The notes below the pieces were generated by a model, which was not told where the DNA came from, made no database searches, and saw only the letters and a list, made by a program, of their open reading frames with translations. From Adiantum capillus-veneris (lineage: Eukaryota > Streptophyta > Polypodiopsida > Polypodiales > Pteridaceae), in assembly GCA_014529385.2 (NCBI GenBank), contig CM043946.1:37398058-37462057 (forward strand): a stretch of DNA of 64,000 nucleotides, read 5' to 3'. Positions 30,441 through 41,553 of this stretch are shown one piece after another; position 1 is the first letter of the stretch, and each line of letters opens with the position of its first letter. Both the position numbers and the translations under genes were made by a program.

Positions 30441-32949
30441 ACGTCCACACCATGTGCATCAAAGAAGAAAATTTTCATCTGCTGCATCAGAGACCTCCAA
30501 AAATCCCAAGGGGTCTAGAGGTCCTCTCTCAACAGAAGAGTTTGAGAAAGTCAAAAAACAAAAGTTGTGCTTTAAATGTTTGGGAACTGGACATAGCAAA
30601 AAGGATTGTCCCACTCGGAAATCTACTGCTCAAGACAAGAGGAAGGAAAAAGCAATGCACATGGTAAAACTTTTACCTCTTGAATCCTCTTCCCAGTTTG
30701 CTAATGTGGAAGTAACACACACCGAGGCGGTGCATGAGTGTTGTATCACGGCCTCCATGTGGCAGCAGACTTTCGAACCAGAGGAGTTGGTGCGTATGCA
30801 TGGCTCTATCCAAGGGCACAGGGTGTGGATCTTGGTAGACGATGGTGCGTCGCACAATTTCATCAATTATAAATTGGTGAAACGACTCAAATTGCCCCAA
30901 ACCTTGAGTTCCCATCACTACAAGGTAGCAATGATTAACGGCCATGATGCTCAGATATGGGAAACTCAGGTTAAATATGTACCTCTGGAAATTCAAGGAT
31001 ACCGTACCTCTTTGGATTTCCAAGTCATGAATATGGAGAGGGCAGATGTGGTTCTTAGTCGTGAATGGTTGCATAGTTTAGGATCATCACTTAGACGTAG
31101 CTATGAGCATAATAGTCTAATGTTCGAATCCAATGGTGTGCACGTGCTGCTGTTGGGGGAGAAGGATGTACCTTCCTCACCACTTATTTGTACAACTGAG
31201 CTTATGAAGCTCGCTTCTGATGATGCAATAGAAGAACTCTTTTTGTGTTACTCACTGTGCCATTTTATTTCCAATGTGGATGATGTTTCTAATGTTGATA
31301 ATGTTTTGAATAAAACTTCCTCAACACCGCATTGTTCTCTCTCTCCTCTTCTAGCTATGCCTACTAATTCAAAACAAGCAAATGTTGCTAATGAATTAAA
31401 CGAACTTTTAAGGGAATTCAAGGATGTTTTCCCAAATGATTTACCACCAGGGCTACCATCGACACGTTCTGTGCAACGTGGCATAGACGTGGTTGCAGGC
31501 AGTAAGCCAGTGAGTAAACCGCCTTACAGAATGAGTCATTCTGAGGCTGCTGAGGTGGAACGTCAGCTTGCTGACTATCTCATTAGAGGGTTTATTCAAC
31601 CAAGTTCTTCACCATGGGCCTCTCCCATTCTCTTGGTGAAGAAAAAGGACGCTAGTATGCGCATGTGCGTAGATTATCGTGGATTAAATGCGGTTACTGT
31701 TAAGAACAAGTACCCATTGCCACGAGTGGATGAGCTGTTTGATAAGCTCACCCACGCTCGTATATTTTCAAAGATTGATTTAAGATTTCGGTATCATCAA
31801 GTACGCATCAGGCTTGCAGATATACCCAAAACAGCGTTCCGAACAAGGTTTGGACATTATGAGTTCTTGGTGATGCCCTTTGGGTTAACCAATGCTCCAG
31901 CTACGTTCATGACACTCATGGATAGTGTCTTGCAACCATACTTGGAAAAGTTTGTTATCGTTTTCCTCGATGACATTCTTGTATATAGTGCCTCTGAGGA
32001 AGAGCACTTAGCACATTTGAAACAAGTGTTTCATTTGCTACGCCAAAATCAGTTATATGCCAAGGAATCCAAATGTGATTTCCTCAAGGAGGAAATTCAC
32101 TACTTAGGGCATGTTATTTCGGCTGAAGGGTTACACATGGATCAATCCAAGGTGGATGCCATTGGGAGGTGGCCCTCTCCCAAAAATGTGGAAGAGCTCC
32201 AGATTTTTTTAGGCTTTGCAGGTTTTTATCGTCCATTCGTTAAAAACTATGCCCATATTGTTATTCCCATGACAGATCAGCTGAAAGCCAAGGGCAAGAC
32301 CTTTTAGTGGGGATTAGAACAACAGCAAAGTTTTGACAAACTTAAGGACACATTAGCCACAACTCCTGTTTTGGCTATTGTGGATCCCTTAAAGACATTC
32401 GTTTTGGAAACGGATGCTAGTAATCGTGCGATTGGAGCACTCCTTCTGCAGGAGGGAAGGCCAATTGCATTTGAAAGCAAGAAGCTGGATTCAGCACAAC
32501 AGAATTACTCTGCTTACAAACGAGAGCTCTATACAATAGTGTCTGTTTTAAAGACATGGCGACATTATTTGTATGGTGCACAGTTCGAGATTGTAAGCAT
32601 CAAGTGGTTTACACAACAAAGTGATTTGAAGGGTCTCAAGGCCAGGTGGGCTGAGATTCTTCAGGAGTATGATGCCAAGCTACCATATCGCAAAGGGTGG
32701 TACAATGTAGTGGTTGATGCTCTCAGTCGAATGCCAGAGATCAACTCTCTCCTTTTCACGGAATTGCGAAGTGAGTTTTTGGAATCTCTCAAAGGTAAGT
32801 GCAAGCATGATACTGCATACTCCAAGGTGTGGAGCTATGTTAGAAGAGGGATCCTTCTCACTCCAATGTTGGTAGTGGTTTTGTTTCCTCCACACCCAGT
32901 TCTCCTCTTTCGAGTGATGAACTGCAGAGATGGAAGAATTTTTCCATAG
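30373..32949 (+). pseudogene. Chromovirus gag-knuckle, protease, RT and RNase H
   Basis: A single frame broken by one stop (TAG 32305-32307, probably from CAG between F and W). In order: CCHC knuckle [14 protein letters not shown]; protease [18 protein letters not shown] (DDGA where DTGA is usual); RT with [40 protein letters not shown] and the catalytic [23 protein letters not shown]; then RNase H with TDASNRAIGALLLQEGRPIA, YKRELYTIV and VVVDALSRMPE. A TDH motif near the middle of RNase H reads SIK. After about 32890 the frame is lost. Confidence 0.93.
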
Positions 32950-33011
32950 ATGATGGGTACCTACTCCACAAGGGGAGAGTGTGTGTACCAACGGACGCGG
33001 ACATTCGGTGA

Positions 33012-33820
33012 CAAATTCTTTATGAATGTCACGATAGTCCAAGTGCAGGGCACCCGGGAATTAAGAAAACTTATGCACTCGTAAGACGACAGTTTTACTG
33101 GCCAAGTGTGCATGGGTTTGTTCAAGACTATGTCTTGCATTGCCAAAAATGTCAAGTTAATAAAGCAGAGCGCCTGAAAGCAGGAGCACTCTTACATCCT
33201 TTAGAGATTCCCAATGGTAAATGGGAAAGTATATCCATGGATTTTATTGTGGGTTTACCAACCACTATTCGAGGACATGACTTGGTATGGGTGGTCGTAG
33301 ACCGGTTGACTAAACTTTGTCAGTTTATTCCAACCAAGTCAACAATTAAGACTCCAGAATTAGCTAAGTTATTTGTGGACAATCTTTACAGGTTGTATGG
33401 ATTGCCAAGTAACATTGTGAGTGATCGTGATCCCAAGTTTAACAGTCATTTTTGGAGGGCTGTTTTTAAACGATTGGGTACACAACTTAATTTAAGTACG
33501 GCTGATCACCCTGAAACAGATGGTCAGACTGAAGGCGTCAACCAAGTGCTAGAGGATATGCTACGAGCATACGTTAGCAAGAAACAATCAGATTGGGAAG
33601 ATTATCTTCCTATTCTTGAGTTTGCATATAATAGTGCCAAGCATGTTACAACTGGTTTTAGTCCATTCATGCTTATGTATGGTTTTCAATCTAGATCACC
33701 AGTGACGGTGGGGTTGGCAATTGAAAAGCTCCAACAGGTCAAGGAGTTTCTCCAAGATATATCATATGGAAATGCTGAGACTTGCTTGTCAAGATGCTCG
33801 ACAAGCACAGGATCGGTATA
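33012..33820 (+). pseudogene. Chromovirus integrase
   Basis: HHCC zinc region CHDSPSAGHPGIKKTYALVR...HCQKCQ, then the core: MDFIVGLPTTIRGHDLVWVV (Asp), LPSNIVSDRDPKFNSHFW (Asp) and TADHPETDGQTEGVNQVLED, with Glu retained although the usual TER is TEG. FAYNSAKHVTTGFSPFMLMY follows. The frame shifts near 33775 into QDRYNKYADEKRRQVTF. Confidence 0.92.
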
Positions 33821-34310
33821 ACAAGTATGCTGATGAGAAACGTCGGCAAGTTACCTTCACGGAAGGAGAAGAGGTATTTTTGCGTGTGCCAGAGCATTCA
33901 GAAAGTTTGAAGACTGGGCCTATACCCAAATTATCTCCACGTTATTGAAGGCCATTCAAGATACTCAAGCGAGTTGGTGACAGGGCCTACAAACTTGAGT
34001 TACCTGCGCACTCTCGTGTCCATCCGGTATTTCATGTAAGTCGTTTACGTAAACGCTTGCATGGGGACGACAATGTTATCGGCCAGCACATATTGGTCGA
34101 TTTCACTGAACCTCCCATTCAACCAAATGAACCTGAACGCATTTTAGATTTTCATGAACTACGCTCGTTAGCATGTACGTAGTCAAAGCTTTAGTCACGT
34201 GGAAAGATCGACCTGAGGAAGGTGCCACTTGGGAAAACAATAGTGTTCTTAAGAAGAAATTTCCCACTTTTGTTTTCGAGGACGAAAACGCTTCTCCAAG
34301 GGGAGAGTAA
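33820..34310 (+). pseudogene. Chromovirus integrase tail and chromodomain
   Basis: VTFTEGEEVFLRVPEHSESL, a stop at 33946-33948 inside the GPY/F-like motif, then KRVGDRAYKLELPAHSRVHP, VFHVSRLRKRLHGDD, and, after a frame change near 34180, the chromodomain LVTWKDRPEEGATWENNSVL ending FPTFVFEDENA. Chromodomains direct integration toward methylated-histone chromatin. Confidence 0.9.
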
Positions 34311-34451
34311 TGTCAAGCCAAGGGCCAAACCAATGGGGTCACAGACTCGGCCACGGGCCGGCTACCAGTGGGAACAGGTTCAGGCAGGCTGGAAGCCTAT
34401 AAAAGGGAGGTTGGGCGGATGGACCGGGTTTGGAAGTGCATTGGTTTTAGA
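34311..34451 (+). repeat. Chromovirus 3' LTR
   Basis: 141 bp, begins TGTCAAGCC, same CTATAAAAGGG box. Followed by the ACAAA target duplication. Confidence 0.95.
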
Positions 34452-34456
34452 ACAAA

Positions 34457-36088
34457 CATCAGAGTGGATGAGGTCGAGAGGTGCAGTGGCTCGTAATGAT
34501 GAAGTGGGGAATGGGATACGATGTGCTTTAGCAAGAATGCAGCCCTCACAAAGTGTTATGTGAGTGAGGTGCTCGGGAAGACCTAGTGCAAGTAAGAGAT
34601 GAGTGAGTTGGTGCAAAACATGTTGAGAAATATGTCCGAGTCTATAATGCCATTTGAGTGTGTTTTCTTGTGTTTTTATGGATGATGCAGATGCATGTGC
34701 AGGTGATAAATCACCCAATGGATAAAGACGCCGAGTTTTGGGGACCAGAAGTGTGACATATATACTGACCATCTTTGTTTAGTGTCGAAATGTGCCAGCC
34801 TTCTCGTATGTATTTGATGATTATGTCGTTATCAGTTAGCTCGCTGACAGAGATGAGATTTTTCTTGAGACCAGGGACATAATATACGTAAGAAATAGTG
34901 GTGTGTAGGCCATTAGGTAGGTTAATGACAGCATCTCCATAGGTTTTGGCGAGCTGGATGCTGTTATCACCGAGGCATTCTTCTAGAGGGTGTTCTAGAT
35001 AAGTGATGTTGGATAGCCAGTGTAGGTGATATGTCATATGATGGGAGGCACCCATATCAAGTAGCCAGATATTGTGATATGAAGTAGCTACAGTGGTGGC
35101 ATGTAATTGCAAAGGATAAGATGGGCTATCATAAATAGATATGTCAGCATAATGAGCTTGACCATAAATAAAAGGAGATAGCTGGCCATGGCGTGTCTCC
35201 CCTTGAGGGTAAGAACGATATAGATTAGGGTGAGAGATAAGACGATTACCTTGATTGCGTGGTTGCTGACAGTCCTTTGTGAGGTGTCCAAAGCGATGAC
35301 AGTTCGCGCATTGCTTTGAATTTTGGTGATTATGCTGGCTTTGAAATTGCGACTTTCTTCCAGAATTATTGTGTTGTCAAGGAGGGCCCGAATGTTGAAG
35401 CTTCTTGCCATTGTAAGTGTGTGAGTTTCTTGTCATAGTGACAAGTGTTGTGAAATTCTACAAGCTGCTAGTGTGGTCACAAAGCGTTTCCTCCTAATGG
35501 GTCTTGGCTACAAGATTTTATAGCTACAAGTTAGCCGTGGTGGCTTGTGAAGTGATAAAGGCTCTCCATGATGCAGGCAAAGAAGCCAATAAGAGCATAC
35601 TTTGAAGCTCTTCAGGTATGGCAAGCCCTGAGATAAGCACTTCATCTAGAAGTATTTTCCGTGTCTCCAAAAACATGGAGGAGGATTGACCCTCTTGCAT
35701 GGTAGTTTTACCAATTTCTTGATCAGGGAAACTTGGTAGACGAGGTCAGTGTGCTCATAGTTCTTCTCGAAGAAATTCCAAATGATGCTAGCAGTAGTTA
35801 GCTTTTTCGCCATTTGGACTTGCGGATCTTGGCAATGGAGAATGAGCTCCATCTTGGCACTATTGTTTCTACTATTCCAAGTATTGTAGGTGTCATTTAA
35901 GTATGTTGAATCTTCGTCTTCGGGGTGGTCAGGTTTCTCTTCGACTCCTGACGAGACGTCCCAAAGTTGCAGCTGTGGGAGGTAGAGTTCCATCCAAATC
36001 TTTCACACTTGGTAGTTTGTGCCGTTAAGCTTGTCAATAATGTAGCGGGGCTTGTAGGTGGATGCGGAAGATGAAGAAGCTAACTCGG
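34457..36088 (-). pseudogene. Copia gag, protease and gag-pre-integrase (unit 2)
   Basis: Start near 36088 (PELASSSSASTYKPRYIIDK, LNGTNYQV) followed by TGA where the family has Trp (WKIWMELYL). Then gag frames with WNFFEKNYEHTDLVYQVSL, and an intact zinc knuckle CANCHRFGHLTKDC (about 35310-35270). The protease reads NIWLLDMGASHHM (Met for Thr in DTGA). Then YYVPGLKKNLISVSEL and the HH-CC region of gag-pre-integrase, WHYRLGHISQHVLHQL...CEGC, up to the chromovirus insertion. Several frame changes. Confidence 0.88.
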
Positions 36089-36214
36089 GCATCTTTCGAG
36101 GTTCTGGATTCCTTGAAAGGAATGGAGAGTGAGGCTTTGAGTGTGGGATAGAGAGATGGAATACTCTTGGCACTAATTAGAAAAACTAATCTTCAGTTCT
36201 ATGCTCTGATACCA

Positions 36215-36651
36215 TGTGCATGAGAACTTAGATATTGAGTTAAATGTGATTAGTATCACCGTTAATTAATATGCTAATGTCAAGACATAAGAGAGTGCAA
36301 GATAGAAATAGAGCAATGACAATAGATTGCACTTGAATGGAGAAAGAACACTTTGTTACAAATGAGGCCAGCTAATGGGATTTATATACAAGTTGAGGGA
36401 GTGAGGATTATCCATCACTTTAATGGAGAAAGAACACTTTGTTACAAATGAGGCCAGCTAATGGGATTTATATACAAGTGGAGGGAGTGAGGATTATCCA
36501 TCACATGTGAATTATAGGTTGGTGGGAATAGACACATGTTGAGACTTACATAGGTGGAAGCGGTCCATGTGGGAATTAGGTGTAAGGACTTTGGGAATAG
36601 AGGTGGGTGGAAACAAGTCCACACTTAATAAAGTAATAAGTTACTTTTACA
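36215..36651 (-). repeat. Copia 5' LTR (unit 2) with 86-bp tandem duplication
   Basis: 437 bp versus 351 bp in the other copies. A unit starting AATGGAGAAAGAACAC at 36336 is repeated from 36422. There is also a small CATG insertion near the LTR start. Confidence 0.88.
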
Positions 36652-37815
36652 GAACTTGGCAAGATCCCATAATTGATGGTCTACACGGAGGAAGCTGGGC
36701 CAAGGAACAAACACCGAATGCATGTAGTAGCCAATAATAATAATCTTGCAGTAGACCCACATGGAATGTTGCACTTCAAAATGCGATGTGGGTGGACGAT
36801 ATTATAGGCTCATTTAGTAACGTTATCGCCTCCAATACTCATTCATGTGAATTTGTGACAACATTGCAGTTCTCTAGTAACACATACATTGACTCCCTAC
36901 AATGACTTGGATGTGGAGCCCATGGTGTCATAAATGACTACTACACTAGATGATACCACAGCATTGGTTGTTATGGAAAATTAGCTACAAATTTACCTTC
37001 TCCAAGTTTGATCTCTTGGGATGTATAGGACTTTTCACAAGACGATAATGAGGCCGGGGAGAGGCACCACTACTTTGTTAAGTGCTACTTACTTTGTTGG
37101 AGACGAAGTCTCCTTTCACCTCAATGATGGTAAGCCACCTTCTCACGCTCAGTTCGGTCCTGGTTAGAGGAGGTGATGAAGATGATAGCACTGCCTATTG
37201 ATAATGAGATAGCATTGTTGTCCGGCTATATTTGGCTGAAGCGCAAGGTCAAATATATGGCTTAAGAGCTGCTTTTGACTGAATGTCATATCTCCGTTCA
37301 CTGGAGTCAATCCAAAGGCAACATAAGTCCACGAGAACTTAAAGGTAATGACTTCTGCTTGTGCACAACTCCAATACTTGAAACAAAAAGGTAACTCCAA
37401 CACTAGAGTAGAAGCATAAGTCCGTCTCCAACACTGGAGAAGAAAACAAGTATACGGGGGAAGGGCACGTTCCCTACGGTTTATTAAAATTGGGTGAGGA
37501 TGGTGCCACCTCCCCGCCATACTCACGTATGGTTTTTTTTTTTTTGGGCACAAGCATCCTATGCACATAATGCATCTCTATAATGCATTTACAAATTGTT
37601 ATTCGGTAACTACTTTTGCTTAAAAAATCAACTTACTCCTAATTTCAATCTTGTGGCGAGGTCGTCGAGGTGTTGATGGAGCTTCAAGAAGCTAGGACAC
37701 AGAAGGCTTGAGCACAAGCAGGAATACGACATTTAAGGTACACTAACACTCCACTCCTACAATTAGTTTCAAGGTACACTTAAAAACCCCTATGAAACCA
37801 ATCAAGGCACACTAG
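36652..37815. other. Flank of the copia element and spacer between units 2 and 3
   Basis: 36652-36927 is the single-copy-like flank whose paralogue is split between 46028-46188 and 63892-64000. It contains the undisturbed insertion sites of E3 (TCA, 36810-36812) and the large gypsy element (ACGT, 36820-36823). A 134-codon leftward frame (37568-37164) has no recognisable family. 37569-37815 shows nothing. Confidence 0.6.
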
Positions 37816-38601
37816 TTTGGACACTCATTTTGATGGTTGCACATATTGTAGTGTGGTGGGTCCAAATCCTTCCTTACTAAGGCCCCTGTCAGACTAGGCC
37901 GTGCGTCCTTGCTGAGGTGGATGGCCTCTCACCACCATGGTCGTGCATGAGAGGGTGCTGGCTTCCAGCCACTGTTGGGAATGGTGCCACATTGGGGGAG
38001 TTTCAGAACCTGGAAATGCTGAGGTGCAACGAATCAGATTGCAGCTTTAGTGTTGGAGCTGAGGTTGGGCGGGCAAACGAGGCCAGCACACCTCATGGAA
38101 AGGTTGGCCACTGAGGTGGAGAGCCAGCTCAGCCATGCAACCATGGGCAGCAACCCAGTGTGACAAGGGCACCCATGGGCGCAACACCTGATTGGCGGGT
38201 CAGAGAGAAAAAGGTGGCCGCCTGCCCCAATGTGACACGGGCCTAAGGCCCATGTCACACAAATCCATTGGGATGTGAGTGTAGTTGAATTGGCCCAAGC
38301 ACGAGCACCGCCCTTATTTTTCATGTCACATAGGGCAGTGGCCTTCCCTCCAATCTGCAAGCCGGGCATGCCAAGTCATAGATGCATAGAAAGCAATTTC
38401 ATCTGGCGGGTAGTACCCAACGTCCACTCATCGAATGCAGAAAGAACCTCGTTGATTAGTCTTGGCCTAGCTCCTAGTCGACCATCGCTCGCATGTCCAC
38501 CACTGCTTGTGGCTGAGGGGGCTCTCTGTGCAGGGAGGGCTCCGAAGGCCATCTCGGACACATCGAGACACATCACGCATGGGCGCTGACCACGTGTGAT
38601 T
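37816..38601. other. Non-coding flank with private insertion (unit 3)
   Basis: Corresponds to 11000-11420 apart from an extra segment of about 360 bp rich in TGTGACA/GGGCC motifs. No gene recognised. Confidence 0.5.
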
Positions 38602-39143
38602 CTAGCCTAAGGTCAAGTTCAGACAGGCGCGGTGGGGGAGAGGCTCTTTTGCTAAATTGTAGCTGCTCACGTTCATGAAGAGGTGAGTGGCAGCGATGCG
38701 GTGTAGGTTGCGGCAGTGGGTTCCAAAGGGGGCGAAGTCAATAGCGCGATCTAAGAGGAGCTGGCGAGCAGAAGCTTTAATGGGGCGGTCAGCGAAGGCG
38801 GAGTTGTTGTGAATTTCTCTGGCAACGTTAATAGGGACGCTGGAGAGGATGACTCGGGTATCACCCAATCTAAAAGCCATGAGAGAGCGAGCAGAACACG
38901 CAGAGGCAAGCTCTGCAAGACGCACATGAGCAAGGCCCCCCATCTCGAGCAAGCTCCCTATGACAGGCCACCCTCTTGGCCCTGGTATTGAAGAGGAAGA
39001 AGCTCCAGACAGGCGATGCTGCCCAATATAGAATCATTGTACAGACCCAAATCAACACGTACCATCGTCATAACCAACATTGCTGCTTTGGAAAACTCTA
39101 GCGGTGGCAGCGATGCTAGAGTGGTAATGAGAGAGACCACCAT
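38602..39143 (-). pseudogene. CYP78A-like P450 5' fragment, most decayed (unit 3)
   Basis: The N-terminal anchor part (MVVSLITTLASLPPLEF from 39143) is out of frame with the rest, because about 25 bp around the SNAWGRL region are deleted near 39015. The body (38952-38602) keeps RSLMAFRLGDTRVILSSVP, AFADRPIKASARQLLLDRAI and HRIAATHLF. The C-helix WCNLRR has become HCRNLHR. Non-functional. Confidence 0.85.
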
Positions 39144-39818
39144 GCTTGTACAGGGGAAGCAAGCTAGAGTTAGTCCTAAAGGGATGATATCTGCGCCTGC
39201 CGCTAACATGAATATATAGCTGGGCAGCTATATAGTGCAGGTGAAAATTGCGAGATGGAGTGCATCCATGTTATCGACCACCATCTACAAATAGCTGGAG
39301 GGCAAGCACAGAGAACTAGGCAGGAGATGAACATTGTGTAGTATTGTGGGTAGCTCTCTTCTGTGCCTTACGAGCTTAATGTCTGTGTGTGTGTATGTGT
39401 GTGTGTGTGTGGGAGATGAGAGCTAAGAGAGAGAGAGCTTCTGTGTGGAGGGAAGGAGCTGCACTTCAAGTAGAACGGCGGAGATTTACACCGCTGGCTA
39501 TGAAGAGGAGTTGCCAGTTTCGCCGGGCATTTTTATGGACCTGGACTCGCAGTGGAGCGAGTGTAGGTCTTGTCACCCACCTTTTATTCTTCACTGCATC
39601 CTGCCACGGAGACCCAGTGCCACGGAGACCCACTGAAAGATGTTGAGGCTATCATATCTACTCGATCTATTGATAGATGAACAATTTGCACATTGTTGCG
39701 GACTGCCTAGTGAATTCCAATGCAATGGAATCAGTCCAGGTTGCAAGGTCAAGAAGCGAAGAGAAGGGTTTGAAGTAACAAAGAACATAGCTTGCTTGCA
39801 GCCCGCGCTTCTCATTAC
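39144..39818. other. Intergenic region of unit 3
   Basis: Holds the conserved inverted repeat (39213-39234), a GT tract (39380-39410) and a decayed version of the short conserved frame (its ATG is ACG). A deletion of about 180 bp relative to unit 1 lies near 39632. Confidence 0.4.
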
Positions 39819-40590
39819 CTAGGGAAGCAAAAGCTCCTTGCTAGGGTTTCGTATTGTGTATTGATAGCAATTAGAGATTGAACCTTTGATGCTTTTTTTG
39901 CACTCTTGTACAAAAGACTTGCAGGCAGTTGTATCTGTATTCAAGTGCTTGTAAAAAGGAGAGGACTCGATTTGTGTGGCGTTGCAGTCAAAGAGAGGAA
40001 TCAAAGGTGAAAGCTGAGTGTGCAAAGCTTTGGAGATTGATGAAAGGAGGAATATAATCACAGATGTTCACGAGAAAGGCAAGATTGTTGCTTTTGTTAT
40101 TGCTCTGGTTAAGCAGATGTGGGCTCCATGGAGATTGATGTAGCCATTGCAGGGGTATGAGGAGAGGTTTTGTGTGTAATTCTCATATCCTTTGCTAATA
40201 TTAGGAAAAAAAGAGGGACACATCCCCATCACTATGGACTAGTTAAGGTGACTATTTATGGTGGCTTCCCAAGTTCCCTGGTAAAGCCAAGACAATGAGG
40301 GTGATCAAAGGATGGTTGGCAGTCAGAGATGAGGAAATCCAAACGCGTGCCATTAGAACAATCTACGATGACAATGGGGAAGGAGATGTTAACTTTTCTA
40401 GAGGAACATGTAGTGTTGCCCTTCAAGGCCAAGCAGAATGTCTAGCTAGGGGTAGGGACAGAGTGGAGCTCAGCATTGATTACAAGTAGAGCATCATACA
40501 AGAGGAATGAGCTATTCCATGCTACAAGCCAAGATAAAGGCCTTCTTTTGGTGATCATCAAGAGCGGATTCAACGTCGGACCATCATGAT
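39819..40590 (-). pseudogene. WAK/LRK10L-like ectodomain fragment (unit 3)
   Basis: Same fragment as 12841-13568 with more damage. LFDCNATQIESSPFYKHL and CKSFVQECKKSIKGS are legible in 40061-39819. Between 40030 and 40085 it retains about 45 nt missing from units 1 and 2, reading NICDYIPPFINLQSFAHSAF, which supports one continuous ancestral ectodomain. Confidence 0.5.
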
Positions 40591-41100
40591 GCCGGAGTTA
40601 TTATAAGAGATGGAATCATGGTGCGGGAGGTCTAGGAAATTGTGAGAACTTAGATATTAAGTTAAATGTGCTTAATATCACTGTTAATTAATATGCTAAT
40701 GTCAAGACATAAGAGAGTGCAAGATAGAAACAGAGCAATGACAATAGATTGCACTTGAATGGAGCAAGAACACCTTGTTACAAATGAGGGAATGTAATGG
40801 GATTTATATACAAGTTGAGGGAGTGAGGATTATCCATCACATGTGAATTATAGGTTGGCCGGTGGGAATAGACACATGTTGAGACTTACATAGGTGGAAG
40901 GGGTCCATGTGGGAATTAGGTGTAAGGACTTTGGGAATAGAGGTAGGTGGAAAGAGGTCCACACTTAATAAAGTAATAAGTTACTTTTATATCCCTCTTA
41001 AAGGTGGACTTCTCCTTGTAACACATTGAGATTGATGAACAAAAAAGCTTTGTGATTTAGCCATGTCGTAGATACATGCTATCCCCCCTCAATGAGAAGT

Positions 41101-41550
41101 TCATCCAGTAGGGATCAAACTCAAATTACGAGATGAGGCTGTTTGTTTAGTGGCAGGTACAAACTTGGTGAGAAATTCTGCCCAATTTTCTGCAGATGGA
41201 ACATTTACTAGCTTGATAAAGTCATTTACCACTAATTGTTTCAAGAGATTAAAGCTTATCTTAATGTGTTTGAGCTTGGATGAGAAGGAAGGTGATTCTG
41301 TAAGTGTGATGGTAGACTGATTATCACAAAAAAGAGAGATTGGGTCAGTAGAGATATTGAAGGGTAGCTTCAATTCGTTGATCAATTCAGAGATCCAAAG
41401 AGCCTCACGGGAGGCAAGAGCAGCAACAACGAATTCCGCTTCAGTAGAAGAACTTGCAATAGAAGATTGTCGTTTGGTTTGCCAAGAGATAGGACCACCA
41501 GCCAGAGTGAATACATAGCCCCTTGTAGAAAAGCATCGAGGCTCGTTGCC
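41101..41550 (-). pseudogene. Copia RNase H (unit 3)
   Basis: TRGYVFTLAGGPISWQTKRQ-like start (about 41520), SSTEAEFVVAALASREALWI with the catalytic Glu, then LFCDNQSTITLTESPSFSSK and the terminal WAEFLTKFVPA. One frame change near 41385. The most complete of the three copies. Confidence 0.88.
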
Positions 41551-41553
41551 AGC

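Larger units (their letters stand above)
28459..34451 (+). mobile_element. Ty3/gypsy chromovirus with 141-bp LTRs, complete ends
   Basis: LTRs 28459-28599 and 34311-34451 (both 141 bp, about 16 differences by eye, roughly 11%). The target duplication is ACAAA (28454-28458 and 34452-34456), and the uninterrupted site is present in unit 3 at 43926-43930. Primer binding site TGGTATCAGAGC at 28601-28612, one base after the LTR. Polypurine tract AAGGGGAGAGTAA just before 34311. The internal region runs gag, protease, RT, RNase H, integrase, chromodomain. The element is structurally complete (5993 bp) but its frames are broken, so it is inactive. Confidence 0.96.
26776..36651 (-). mobile_element. 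Ty1/copia element, unit 2, deleted and split by a chromovirus
   Basis: The left (3') LTR is 26776-27126 (351 bp). The right (5') LTR is 36215-36651 (437 bp), enlarged by an 86-bp tandem duplication. The flanks GAAAT (left) and GAACT (right) fit a 5-bp target duplication with one change. Primer binding site TGGTATCAGAGC (minus strand, 36214 downward) is complementary to initiator tRNA-Met. Genes in order from the right: gag, protease, gag-pre-integrase, then the chromovirus insertion, integrase core, a 1.6-kb deletion that removes RT (junction near 27669), and the end of RNase H. Non-autonomous. Confidence 0.92.
20853..36927. repeat. Segmental duplication, unit 2
   Basis: 20853-27668 matches 7714-14535. 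From about 24139 it also matches unit 3, continuing through the whole copia element to about 36927, where the match to 63892-64000 runs to the window end. It contains the nested chromovirus. The unit starts inside a chromovirus LTR directly at the broken end of E2. Confidence 0.9.

Noticed and set aside
37164-37568. 134-codon minus-strand frame as a host gene
   Set aside because: No recognisable domain, Cys/Lys start from a poly-T tract, and no copy in unit 3 to test conservation.
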